From positions 930,001-994,000 of the forward strand of contig NZ_CP101153.1 of the NCBI RefSeq assembly GCF_024298825.1: DNA of 64,000 bases, written 5' to 3'. This DNA comes from Haloglomus salinum (GTDB taxonomy: Archaea; Halobacteriota; Halobacteria; Halobacteriales; Haloarculaceae). The notes beneath the pieces are model-generated. The model saw only the letters and a program-made list of their open reading frames with translations. It did no database searches and was not told the origin of the DNA. The position numbers and the translations under genes were made by a program. The first letter of the stretch is position 1. Every line of letters begins with the position of its first letter. Below, piece by piece: positions 44,051-52,988 of this stretch.

Positions 44051-45058
44051 GTGGCAGGGCCACTCCGATTCCGCCGGTCACGCGAGCACTGGGGGACCGA
44101 CCGGGTCCGTCGCGAGCTGCTGGAGCCGCTGGACGAGCGGTTCGGCGCCACGCTCACGGACCCGTGGTTCACCCCCGAGGGCTATCAGGCCCGCCGGCTG
44201 GAGATGGACAACGGCGACTTCGCCCTGTTCTGCTGGACGCACAGCGGCGACGACGGCAACCCCGACGCCTACTGGCTGGGCAACACGGAGACGCCCGAGG
44301 TGCTGTGGCGGACGGACAAGTACACCTTCGGCGAGGCACCCGCCGAGGTGGGCGCGTGGGCCGAGAGCGAGCTGTTCGCCCGGCTCGAGGTCGAGGAGCC
44401 GTGGCTGGCGCGCCACGAGCACCTCTCGCGGTTCTTCCTCCCCGTCCTGTTCTCGAAGGACGGCCGCGAGACGACCCGTGAGTTCTTCGCCGACCACGCC
44501 GCCGGCTTCCCGGACGCCGACCGCGACGAGGCACTGGCCTACTACGACGCCTTCCTCGCGACCGGCGCGCTGGACGAGCATCGCTACACGATGGCGGCCA
44601 AGCTCGGCACCTCGGAGGGCGGCGACTGGTTCCGCATGGCCGCCACCATGTCCGAGTTCACGACCGCGAAGCTGCTGACGGACGCCGGCCTCGACTTCGA
44701 GCCGGAGGTCCAGATGGACAGCGGCCACGCGCTCGACTTCCGCGTGAACGGGCAGCTCGTGGAGGTGACCCGCCCCCGACCGCCGACCCGCCGCCGGGCC
44801 GACACCGCCGTCGCCGCCGTCCGGCAGACCGGCAAGTCGAAGAACGACGGCCAGCTCCGCGAGCACCCGAACGCGCTCCTCCTCGTCGACTGCTCCTCCT
44901 TCCGCGACGACGAGTGGCGCCGCGTCGCCGGCGAGCGACCGGCTGTGGCCCACCGGCCGACCATCGTCTTCCGCGCCCGCCCGGACGGGAGCTTCGAGGG
45001 CTACCGGGTGGGCGGCTGTCCGCTCGATTTCGGCAGCGTCATCGACTGGCAGGAGTAA
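44051..45058 (+). CDS. DUF5784 family protein, possible nuclease fold
   Basis: A 335-residue cytoplasmic protein of the haloarchaeal DUF5784 family. The first ~190 residues are unique to the family. From 215 the sequence 'LDFEPEVQMDSGHALDFRV' then 'NGQLVEVTRPRPP' has the strand pattern D-x8-E-x-T (Asp229, Glu238, Thr240) of a PD-(D/E)xK core with the lysine replaced; 'NALLLVDCSSFRDDEW' would be the next strand. A nuclease role is inference. The GTG start at 44051 is supported by GATTACAG 27 bases upstream. Confidence 0.75.
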   Translation: MAGPLRFRRSREHWGTDRVRRELLEPLDERFGATLTDPWFTPEGYQARRLEMDNGDFALFCWTHSGDDGNPDAYWLGNTETPEVLWRTDKYTFGEAPAEVGAWAESELFARLEVEEPWLARHEHLSRFFLPVLFSKDGRETTREFFADHAAGFPDADRDEALAYYDAFLATGALDEHRYTMAAKLGTSEGGDWFRMAATMSEFTTAKLLTDAGLDFEPEVQMDSGHALDFRVNGQLVEVTRPRPPTRRRADTAVAAVRQTGKSKNDGQLREHPNALLLVDCSSFRDDEWRRVAGERPAVAHRPTIVFRARPDGSFEGYRVGGCPLDFGSVIDWQE

Positions 45059-45192
45059 GACACCGATACCTCACGATTGTTGCCACATATTCAGCCAAAG
45101 GTGGAATTTTCTGTAATATCTTCACCATAGATATTCAAATATCGGTATGTTTCTCGGATGGAGCTGAGAGGGACAGAGTCGTGCCCCCGGAC

Positions 45193-45639
45193 TCACTCCC
45201 CACCGATGCGACTCCGCGTCTCCTCGGCATCCCACGCCGAGTCGCTGGAGTCGCCGCCCGTCTTGTACGTCCCCCGTGCGGTGGCCAGGCGCTCCCCCTC
45301 GCCGTCGGTGATGACCACGTCGACCGTGGCGACGGACTCGCCGACGCGGGTGCACTCGGCCTCGCCCAGCATCACCTCGCCCGTCCCCGGCGCGAGGTAG
45401 TCGATGCGCATGTCGATGGTGGGGGTGATGTCCTCGACCGCAGAGATGACGGCGGCGCCGCCGACCGTGTCCGCGAGCGCGTACGTGACGCCCCCGTGGG
45501 CGACGCGCGTGAGTGGGCTGGAGGAGTGGCGGTCCTCGAGGTCGATACGGCCCTCGGCGTGGCCGTCCTCTGCATGGGTAATCTCGATGCCGACCTCCTG
45601 GTTGAACGGCATGTACTCGAACATCGACTCGACGTCCAT
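45193..45639 (-). CDS. PaaI-type hotdog thioesterase
   Basis: A 148-residue single hotdog domain. The pattern 'HSSSPLTRVAHGGVTYALAD' with the HGG catalytic turn, followed by 'ISAVEDITPTIDMRIDYLAP', is typical of PaaI/YdiI acyl-CoA thioesterases. The substrate is unknown, probably an acyl-CoA. The last ~20 residues are an extra acidic tail. It is close to the BtrH-type gene (68 bases) on the same strand. Confidence 0.87.
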   Translation of the reverse strand: MDVESMFEYMPFNQEVGIEITHAEDGHAEGRIDLEDRHSSSPLTRVAHGGVTYALADTVGGAAVISAVEDITPTIDMRIDYLAPGTGEVMLGEAECTRVGESVATVDVVITDGEGERLATARGTYKTGGDSSDSAWDAEETRSRIGGE

Positions 45640-45707
45640 ACCCGTCGCTGGTGGGGCGCGGGCTTAGGCGGACCGCCTCGGATGTGGGGGCGGGGTCCGG
45701 GACGGCG

Positions 45708-46763
45708 TCACTCCAGCGCCGCCAGCACGTCCTCGTAGAACCGCTCCTCGCGGTCGGCGACGGCGTGGACGCGCTCGGCGGCCTCGTCCAGCAGCGGCGC
45801 CATGTCATCGTCGGTCTCGCTGGCCTCGTAGAGGATGGCGGCGAGCGACGACCAGTCGCCCGCGATGCCGTGCATCTCCTCGGCGAACGACTCGTCGAGG
45901 CCCGCCGCCTCGCCCAGTTCGTCGAGGAAGGGCGCGTACAGCCCCCGGAACGCGCCGCCGCCGGTCCCCCGGCGCTCGACGTTCTGGTAGGCGAACCGGG
46001 CAATCCACTGCGGGTCCTCCAGGTCGGGCCACTCGGCCATCGAGTCGGCGAACGCGTGCATCCCGTCGAGGCCGTGGGTGCCCATCCCCATCGTGTCGCC
46101 GAGGGTGTCGCGACTGGCCGTGGCCGGGTCGAGCATGTACTGCGCCGTCTCCCGGATAGCGTCGCGGGCGGCTGCGCCGACATCGGCCTGCGGGTCGCCC
46201 TCTGTGACGATGTAGCGGTTGTCCAGCGGGAGCATGTCCTTCGACGCCCACGCCTCGCGGAGCGAGGAGAGCGGGAGCGGCTGGACCTCGTCGAACTCGC
46301 TGTCGGCCATGTACGCGACGCCCGTGCCCGCGTCCGGGTCGGCGTGGGGCGCCTCCGTCGCGTCGGCGTCCTCGTCGTAGCCGACGACCAGCAGCGAGTG
46401 CGGCGCGAAGTGCGTGTCCGTGTCGTAGTAGTCGAGATAGTAGAGGTCGACGAACACCAGTACCGGGTCGCCGGCGTCGAGGTGGCGCTTCACGTCGCTC
46501 CAGGCCGTCTCCCAGTCGTCGCCGCGGCGCTCCGTGTGGGGGATGGAGAGGTTCTCGAAGAAGGCTTTCTCCAGCCACAGCGGGCGGCCGATGAACATCC
46601 GCCACGGGTCGATGGGCAGTTCGAGGTAGACGAAGCCGAGGCCCGAGCCCAGGCCGAAACAGCCTGGCTCGGAGAGGTCCCAGTCGTAGTGGTCGGCGAG
46701 GTTGCGCAGGGAGGTAGAGCCACAGTGGGCTCCCGTCTCGTGTTCGAACCCGTCGATTCGCAT
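45708..46763 (-). CDS. BtrH N-terminal domain / DUF4872 protein
   Basis: A 351-residue protein. The N-terminal ~180 residues match the BtrH acyltransferase/C39-like cysteine-hydrolase fold: Cys14 in 'GAHCGSTSLRNLADHY' and His122 in 'FAPHSLLVVGYDED' are the putative catalytic pair. The C-terminal ~150 residues are the helical DUF4872 domain. BtrH itself transfers an acyl group in butirosin synthesis; here the partner is unknown, and no biosynthetic cluster surrounds it. A peptide or amide-transfer reaction is the most one can infer. The Cys and His are present, so it is probably active. Confidence 0.85.
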   Translation of the reverse strand: MRIDGFEHETGAHCGSTSLRNLADHYDWDLSEPGCFGLGSGLGFVYLELPIDPWRMFIGRPLWLEKAFFENLSIPHTERRGDDWETAWSDVKRHLDAGDPVLVFVDLYYLDYYDTDTHFAPHSLLVVGYDEDADATEAPHADPDAGTGVAYMADSEFDEVQPLPLSSLREAWASKDMLPLDNRYIVTEGDPQADVGAAARDAIRETAQYMLDPATASRDTLGDTMGMGTHGLDGMHAFADSMAEWPDLEDPQWIARFAYQNVERRGTGGGAFRGLYAPFLDELGEAAGLDESFAEEMHGIAGDWSSLAAILYEASETDDDMAPLLDEAAERVHAVADREERFYEDVLAALE

Positions 46764-46920
46764 GCCGGCGGGTCGACGGGGTCGGGCTTAACGGTTCGGC
46801 CGGTTCCGGCGGCCGGTCACGCCTCGGCCTCGGCAACCGAGACCTCACCCTCGCTCGTGACGGTCACTGGCCGCTCACCGACCGGGCGCGAAAGAAGGGG
46901 AACGTGGTGTCGAGCGGCCT

Positions 46921-48072
46921 TCAGACGCGGAACTCGATGGCAGCGCCCTGCCCGAAGCCGACGCACTCCGTGGCGAGGCCGAGTTCGGCGTCGTCGCGCT
47001 TGTGCATCTCGTGGATGAGCGTCACGGGCAGGCGCGCACCACTGGCACCCAGCGGGTGGCCGATGGCGATGGCGCCGCCGTTGACGTTGAAGCTGTCGTC
47101 GTCGAAGCCGAGCTGCTCCTGACAGTAGACGGTCTGGGAGGCGAACGCCTCGTTGAGTTCGACGAGGTCGTAGTCCTCGGCCGATGTGCCGGAGCGCTCG
47201 AACAGCCCCTCGCTGGCCGGGATGGGACCGATGCCCATGACCTCCGGCTCGACGCCGGCGACGTTGTTGTTGCCGACCTCGGCCAGGATGTCCAAGCCGT
47301 GGTCCTCGGCGAACGCCTTCGAGGTGAGCATCGTCGCGGCGGCGCCGTCGGAGACCTGGGAGGCGTTCCCGGGCGTGACGGTGCCGTCGGCCTTGAACAC
47401 GGTCGGGAGGCCCGACAGCTTCTCGGCGGTGGTACCGGGGCGCAGGCCCTCGTCCTCGGTGACGGTGATCTGCTCGCCCTCGTCGTCGTGGCCCTCGATG
47501 GGGACGATCTCGTCGTCGAAGCGGCCCTCCTCGGTGGCGGCGACCGCGCGCTGCTGGGAGCGGGCGGCGTACTCGTCCTGGACCTCGCGGGAGATGTCGT
47601 AGCGGTCGGCGACCTCCTCGGCGGTCATCCCCATCTGGAGCGACGCGATGTTGTGCTCGTCGTTGAGGCCGGGATGGATGGCGGAGTTCTGGCCCATCTT
47701 CACCCGGGACATGTTCTCGACACCTCCAGCGATGATGCAGTCACGCTGGCCGGCGCGGATGGCGTCGGAGGCCGAGATGATGGACTGGGCCGAGGACGCA
47801 CACCAGCGGTTGATGGTGGTCGCCGGAGTCTTCTCGCCGAGGTCGCTCATCAGCGCGATGACGCGGGCCAGGTTGTTGCCCTGCTCGTCGCGCTGCTGGG
47901 CACAGCCCCACATCAGGTCGTCCACCTGCTCGCCCGAGAGGCCCGTCTCGGCGAGCATCTCGTCGATGAGCGGGATGGAGAGGTCCTCGCTCCGGACCTC
48001 GCTGAAGACACCGTCCTCCTTGCCCTGGGGCGTACGGTACGCCTGAACCACGACCGGCGTGTTGTCTGACAT
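46921..48072 (-). CDS. Acetyl-CoA C-acyltransferase (thiolase)
   Basis: A 383-residue thiolase. The nucleophile Cys91 lies in 'INRWCASSAQS', the NEAF motif in 'LVELNEAFASQ', His339 in 'GGAIAIGHPLGASGAR', and Cys370 in 'TECVGFGQG', where the usual GGG is GFG. It either condenses two acetyl-CoA (for mevalonate or PHA) or cleaves 3-ketoacyl-CoA in fatty acid oxidation; sequence alone does not decide. The gene stands alone; the usual DUF35 zinc/OB partner of archaeal thiolases is not seen downstream. Confidence 0.92.
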   Translation of the reverse strand: MSDNTPVVVQAYRTPQGKEDGVFSEVRSEDLSIPLIDEMLAETGLSGEQVDDLMWGCAQQRDEQGNNLARVIALMSDLGEKTPATTINRWCASSAQSIISASDAIRAGQRDCIIAGGVENMSRVKMGQNSAIHPGLNDEHNIASLQMGMTAEEVADRYDISREVQDEYAARSQQRAVAATEEGRFDDEIVPIEGHDDEGEQITVTEDEGLRPGTTAEKLSGLPTVFKADGTVTPGNASQVSDGAAATMLTSKAFAEDHGLDILAEVGNNNVAGVEPEVMGIGPIPASEGLFERSGTSAEDYDLVELNEAFASQTVYCQEQLGFDDDSFNVNGGAIAIGHPLGASGARLPVTLIHEMHKRDDAELGLATECVGFGQGAAIEFRV

Positions 48073-48181
48073 ACGTTCCCGAGGAACCGCTCCGCGTGCA
48101 TAAACCCGGCCCCTTCGGTCTGCGGGCCCTCAAGGGGATGTAGGGCCGAACGCCCGCGTGCGCGGTGGGCTGGTGCCCGGC

Positions 48182-51100
48182 TCAGAGCGGCGCGCCGCCG
48201 GGCAGGTCGCCATCCGGCAGGTCGTCACCGCTCGGAGCGCTCGCGCCGACCGCGACGACCGTGTTCGTATCCGACGTGCCGGGGACGGTCGCCCACGGCG
48301 TGTCGGCTGCCGCGTCCACCGGCCGCGCCTCGGCCGGGCCGAACGTGTACCGGTTCGAGTCCGCGAGAGCGTCGGGCGCCTCCACGAAGTAGGTGTACTC
48401 CGTGGTACCGTCCGGCGCCGCCTCGCCGTCGAGGTAGACGTACTGCGGTCCGTTCTCGGCCGGCTGTTCGACGCGGTCGACATCGCCGCCGACCACCTGC
48501 CACGCCGCCGGAACGACATCACGGACCGTCGCCGTCTCGTCGGGGTTCGTCACCGCGAGGTCGACCTGGTCGGTGGCGCCGGCCGTGAAGACGCGGCCGT
48601 CGTCTGTTCGCGAGCCGCTCTCGACGCCGAATCGCTCCTGGGTCGCGTCCACGCCGACGGTCAGGTCGAAGTGGCTCTGCACGTCGTGTCCGTTGACCAC
48701 GCCGGGCACGTTCACCAGCTTCGCGACGACGACGTAGGTGGTCGTCTCGCCGGGGGCGCCCGGCACGGTCACGGTCGTCGAGGGCGCGCCGGTGAGCCCC
48801 TGTGCCCGGGCGACGATGGTCGGATCGCCGCGTGCGCTCGGGTTCGCGGGGTCGTAGACGAACAGGTCGATGTGCGGGTCGCCCGCCGCCATCCCCCTGT
48901 TCCCACCCGAGAGGTGCGACAGCGAGACGGACACGTCCAGCGTGCCGGCGGGCGCCTCGACGTAGCCCGCCACGGCCCGCGAGTCGTGGGGAACGTACAG
49001 CCCCAGTTCCTCGCTGGTGGTCGCCTCGGCGGTGCCGTCGGCGGCGGCGGGTGTGAGGTCGCGCGTGACCGCGTCGACGGCGGCGTCGGGATTGACACGG
49101 CCGTACCCCTCGAACGGGTCGCGGCCGCCGAAGTCGTAGGTGGGTGCCTTCGGCGGGTTCTGCGCGGCGTGGTACGGCGCGGCCGTGAAGACGGACTCGC
49201 TGGCGGTCGCGAGCAGCAGCGCCTTCAGCCGGTAGACGTCGGCCTCCTCGGTCGCGGCCGGTTCGGGGAGTGTCAGCGGCTCGGGCCGCTCACCCTGCCC
49301 CGGCAGGCCGTCCTCCATCGCCTGTGCTACGAGGCCAGCCACGCCGTTCGTGTACGGCGAGGACATCGAGGTGCCGGCCTTGTCCGTGTAGTCCCGCGGG
49401 GCGAACGGCTCATCGGCGCCGGGGTCGGCGGTCCCGTCCGCGTCACCGTAGGACGTCGACGGGTCGCCGTTCTTCGCCGCCCGGGCCAGCTCGTATATCG
49501 AGGGAATCGGGTAGTTGACACCGACAGGGAGGTCGATGGCGCTCCCGACGACCGGCGGGTTCGTCGCCAGTCCGAGGCCGATGTTCGCGAGCGCGTCGGG
49601 CCCGATGTCGCCACCCGGCGCCGTGATATCCGGTTTCGTGTAGGCCGGGTTCGACTCGGCAGACTCGTCGCTCTGCTCGTCCACGCCACCGATACCGCCG
49701 GAGGAGTACGTCGCGATACCGTCGAACGGGCCGGTCGCGACCACCGAGATGGCCTCGTCCGCGGCCGCGGGCCCGCCGTTCCCGTTGGCCGGCGTGAAGG
49801 AGTTCCCGGCCGAGGCACAGACCAGTATCCCACCCTCGGTGATCTTCCGCACGTCGGCGCGGGTGGAGGAGAGCTGCTCGACCTGTCCGAGCGGCAGGCC
49901 CTGGAGCGGTCCCCAGGACATGTTCACCGACCGGATGTTGAACGCCTCCTTGAACGCCTCGGCGTGCTCGCCGAGCGTGGTCGTGGGGGCACCGAGTCCC
50001 TGGAGCCCGACGATGCCGGCGTTGGGCGCGACGCCCGGGTGGAGCGACTGCACGTCGGTGTCCGGGTCGGCCTGGCCCGTCGTCGTCTCGGCGTGTGCGG
50101 TCGCGCCGACGGCGATGCGCTCCAGCGTCCCCCCGGTCGGGTTGCCCGCCTGTGCCTGCTCGGCAGCGCCCTCGACCACGACCTCCGTCTCCCGCGGCCG
50201 GACCTGTACGGTGTAGGTCCCGGACTCGTCGACGGGGTGCTCGACGATGATGGAGTCCTTCCGGACGGGCGACTGGTCGAGCTCGCGCCCCTCCGGGTCG
50301 AGGATGTAGATGTTGACGTTGGTGCCGAAGCCGGAGGCCCAGACGCTCTGCCCGGCGTCGGCCGCGACCTCGTACTCGAGGAAGTCGCCGGGCAGGAGCG
50401 TCGCGTTGGGCTCGTGGACCTCGCTCGTCTCGACCGTGCTGGCCCGTCCGGAGCCGGCCATGATGGAGGAGACGTGCGTCCCGTGGCCGTTCTGGTCCAG
50501 CGGCTCCTCGAAGCCGCCGTAGTCGCCGCTGGTGTACCAGCCGACCGTCTTCGGCGTATCGATGTCGGGGGCGAACGGGTCGTCCACGTCCGCGAACGGC
50601 TCGATATCACCGGTCGGTGCAGTCGTGGTCTCGCTGCTCCCCCCACCGACCTTCTGGACGTACGTCGCGCTCACCGTGTACTGGCCGGCGACGCTGGTGT
50701 ACAGCTCGGCGACGAACTGGTAGTCCCGGCCCTCGGTCACGTCGACACGGAGCGTCTCGGGATTGTCGGCGGTCGCGGCGCGCCCCACTTCCGTCCGCTC
50801 GTCGGTCACGTCGTCGATGCGGAACTCCAGGTCGTTGCCCGGTGGCGTCCAGGATAGCTCGGCGTCCAGCTTGCTCGTCACGTCGGCAGTGAACGTCGCT
50901 CCCCTGACCTCGGAGAACTGCTGATTCGGTGCGGCGAACACCCCTGGCGTGAACGTTCCGCTGTCGGACTCCGTGAGCGGCTCACCCGCTTCGGTTACCG
51001 GTTCGAATTCGGCGGCGCCGCCACCGTCGCCGCCCGTGCCCCGGGTGAGGGTGAACCGACCGTCCTGTATCTCGGCTCGAACGCCGTTCCACGGCCCCAG

Positions 51101-51337
51101 GTCGGGGTGGCGCCCGTCGACGCCGGAGTCGGTCAGCGCGAGGGTCCGGTCGCGACGGCCCCGCAGCCCCCGCTCCCACACCTTCCGGGCCTCGACGGCC
51201 CGCCAGTTGAGGAACCGCTCGTCGATGCTCGGCTGCTCGGCGCTCCCCAGCCCCGGTCCCACGGCGGCCGCGGCCGCCGTCAGCCCGATGCCCTTCAGGA
51301 AGGTCCGGCGTGGAACGCCGGAGTCGTCACCTGGCAT
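48182..51337 (-). CDS. Tat-exported subtilase with inserted beta domains
   Basis: A 1051-residue S8 serine protease. The Tat signal is 'VPRRTFLKGIGLTAAAAAVG'. The catalytic triad is Asp70 ('LALTDSGVDGRHPDL'), His285 ('QNGHGTHVSSIMAG') and Ser657 ('DKAGTSMSSPYTNGVAGLV'), with oxyanion Asn512 ('ASAGNSFTP'). About 160 residues between Asp and His (roughly 85-245) and about 100 after the His (302-395) are beta-rich inserts like bacterial pre-peptidase domains; each carries a pattern such as 'YQFVAELYTSVAGQYTVSA'. A third such domain and a Gly/Asp tail follow the catalytic part (~790-1051). It is probably an extracellular protease with added binding domains. Confidence 0.9.
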   Translation of the reverse strand: MPGDDSGVPRRTFLKGIGLTAAAAAVGPGLGSAEQPSIDERFLNWRAVEARKVWERGLRGRRDRTLALTDSGVDGRHPDLGPWNGVRAEIQDGRFTLTRGTGGDGGGAAEFEPVTEAGEPLTESDSGTFTPGVFAAPNQQFSEVRGATFTADVTSKLDAELSWTPPGNDLEFRIDDVTDERTEVGRAATADNPETLRVDVTEGRDYQFVAELYTSVAGQYTVSATYVQKVGGGSSETTTAPTGDIEPFADVDDPFAPDIDTPKTVGWYTSGDYGGFEEPLDQNGHGTHVSSIMAGSGRASTVETSEVHEPNATLLPGDFLEYEVAADAGQSVWASGFGTNVNIYILDPEGRELDQSPVRKDSIIVEHPVDESGTYTVQVRPRETEVVVEGAAEQAQAGNPTGGTLERIAVGATAHAETTTGQADPDTDVQSLHPGVAPNAGIVGLQGLGAPTTTLGEHAEAFKEAFNIRSVNMSWGPLQGLPLGQVEQLSSTRADVRKITEGGILVCASAGNSFTPANGNGGPAAADEAISVVATGPFDGIATYSSGGIGGVDEQSDESAESNPAYTKPDITAPGGDIGPDALANIGLGLATNPPVVGSAIDLPVGVNYPIPSIYELARAAKNGDPSTSYGDADGTADPGADEPFAPRDYTDKAGTSMSSPYTNGVAGLVAQAMEDGLPGQGERPEPLTLPEPAATEEADVYRLKALLLATASESVFTAAPYHAAQNPPKAPTYDFGGRDPFEGYGRVNPDAAVDAVTRDLTPAAADGTAEATTSEELGLYVPHDSRAVAGYVEAPAGTLDVSVSLSHLSGGNRGMAAGDPHIDLFVYDPANPSARGDPTIVARAQGLTGAPSTTVTVPGAPGETTTYVVVAKLVNVPGVVNGHDVQSHFDLTVGVDATQERFGVESGSRTDDGRVFTAGATDQVDLAVTNPDETATVRDVVPAAWQVVGGDVDRVEQPAENGPQYVYLDGEAAPDGTTEYTYFVEAPDALADSNRYTFGPAEARPVDAAADTPWATVPGTSDTNTVVAVGASAPSGDDLPDGDLPGGAPL

Positions 51338-51521
51338 GTGTGACTAAATCGTTAGTCAGCAGGGTCTAAGGGGGTTCTGACAATCCCATCCAAACGTCCA
51401 TGCTGGCAGCTGATGGGGCGATTTTCTGGAGTAACTCCCCCATAGTTAACATAGACGTTCAATAACGGTTCGTCCGAGGGGATGGAAACGGATTTGCCCC
51501 CGGCCCGCACAGCACCGACGA

Positions 51522-52853
51522 ATGCGCGTCATCATCGTCGGTGCCGGCGAGGTCGGCTCCGCCATCGCCGAGAGCCTCTCCGGAGCCCACGACGTGGTTG
51601 TCGTCGATGTCGACGCCGACCGCGTCGAGCAGCTCACCTACGAACAGGATGTCCTCGCCCTGCAGGGCGACGGCTGTAGCCTGGACGTCCTGCAGGAGGC
51701 CGGAATCGACGAGGCGGACATGCTCATCGCCTCGACCGACGACGACCTGACCAACATCGTCACCTGCGGAACCGCCGCCGTCGGCGGTGACCCGTTCACC
51801 ATCGCCCGCGTGAAGAGCCCCCAGTACCTCCACACCTGGGAACAGGACAACCGCGCCTTCGGCGTCGACTTCATGGTCTGTACGGACCTCCTCGCGGCCC
51901 GGACCATCGTCGGCGTCATCGGCCTCCCGACGGCCCAGGACGTGGACATGTTCGCCGACGGCGCCGTCCAGATGGCCGAGTTCGAGATCCCCGCCGAGTC
52001 GCCGGTCGCCGGCCAGACGGTGCAGGAGGCCGACCGGTTCGACTCGCTCACCTTCGTCGGAATCATCCGCGAGGACGACATCATCGTCCCCAGCGGCGGG
52101 ACGACCATCGAAGCCGGCGACGACGTGGTCGTCATCGGGAGCCCGGAGAGCACGCGGGCGTTCTCCTCGGCCATCGCGCCCCAGGAGAACCGCCCCAGCG
52201 ACATCGTCATCGTCGGCGGCGGGGAGGTCGGTTACCAGACCGCGCGGCTGCTGGAGGAGCGGGGCTTCTCCCCGCGGCTCGTCGAGCACGACCCCGGGCG
52301 GGCACGCTGGCTGGCCGAGCAGCTCCCGAAGACGACCGTGCTGGAGAGCGACGCCACCGACCGCTCCTTTCTCGAACGCGAGAACGTCGGCCGCGCGGAC
52401 GCCGTCATCGCGGCCCTGGAGAACGACCAGCAGAACCTTCTCGCGACGCTGCTCGCGAAGCGTCTCGGGGCCGGCCGGGCCGTCGCCATCGTCGACACCG
52501 TCGAGTTCGCGGAACTGTTCGAGGCCGTCGGCGTCGACGTAGCGGTCTCGCCGCGCGAGGCGACCGCCGAGGAGATCACCCGCTTCACGCGGGGCCGCCA
52601 CGCCGAGAACGTCTCCATCGTCGACGGCGACCGCGCGGAAGTGCTGGAGGTCGAAATCGAAGCCGAGAGCGTCTTCGCCGACCGGACCATCCGCGAGGCC
52701 GCTTCGGACCTCCCGGACGGCGTGGTGGTCGGCGCCATCACTCGGAACGGCGAGTTCGTCGTCCCACGGGGTGACACGGTCGTCGAGGTGGGCGACCATG
52801 TCGTGGTCTTCGTCGAGACCGACAGCCTCGAACAGATGACACAGCTGCTCTGA
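51522..52853 (+). CDS. trkA: Trk potassium uptake protein TrkA (two RCK units)
   Basis: A 443-residue cytoplasmic regulatory subunit with two RCK_N/RCK_C units. The NAD-binding motifs are 'IIVGAGEVGSAIAESL' and 'IVIVGGGEVGYQTARLL', each followed by RCK_C segments. It gates the TrkH channel according to nucleotide state. The trkH gene starts ~136 bases downstream on the same strand, so the two form a functional unit, though perhaps with separate promoters. A weak GATTTG element lies 28 bases before the ATG. Confidence 0.95.
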   Translation: MRVIIVGAGEVGSAIAESLSGAHDVVVVDVDADRVEQLTYEQDVLALQGDGCSLDVLQEAGIDEADMLIASTDDDLTNIVTCGTAAVGGDPFTIARVKSPQYLHTWEQDNRAFGVDFMVCTDLLAARTIVGVIGLPTAQDVDMFADGAVQMAEFEIPAESPVAGQTVQEADRFDSLTFVGIIREDDIIVPSGGTTIEAGDDVVVIGSPESTRAFSSAIAPQENRPSDIVIVGGGEVGYQTARLLEERGFSPRLVEHDPGRARWLAEQLPKTTVLESDATDRSFLERENVGRADAVIAALENDQQNLLATLLAKRLGAGRAVAIVDTVEFAELFEAVGVDVAVSPREATAEEITRFTRGRHAENVSIVDGDRAEVLEVEIEAESVFADRTIREAASDLPDGVVVGAITRNGEFVVPRGDTVVEVGDHVVVFVETDSLEQMTQLL

Positions 52854-52988
52854 GACGCCCCGACGAGCCGTCGAGACCGACGATTGGGAACACGCCCGCG
52901 CTCGCCGGCGAGGCGGCGCCGGACGAGCACCGCCGGGTCGGGGACCGGAAGCGATGGATTGATTCGCACGCCGGAAAATCCTGGAGGC

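Noticed and set aside
46764-46920. Possible remnant of a protein downstream of the thiolase gene
   Set aside because: A short stretch before the minus-strand TGA at about 46816 could be a C-terminus ('VTVTSEGEVSVAEAEA'), but there is no start codon in good position and no family.
48158-50857. Plus-strand frame of 899 codons over the subtilase
   Set aside because: It is antisense to a protein with full catalytic motifs; its product is Arg/Val/Gly-rich and resembles no family.
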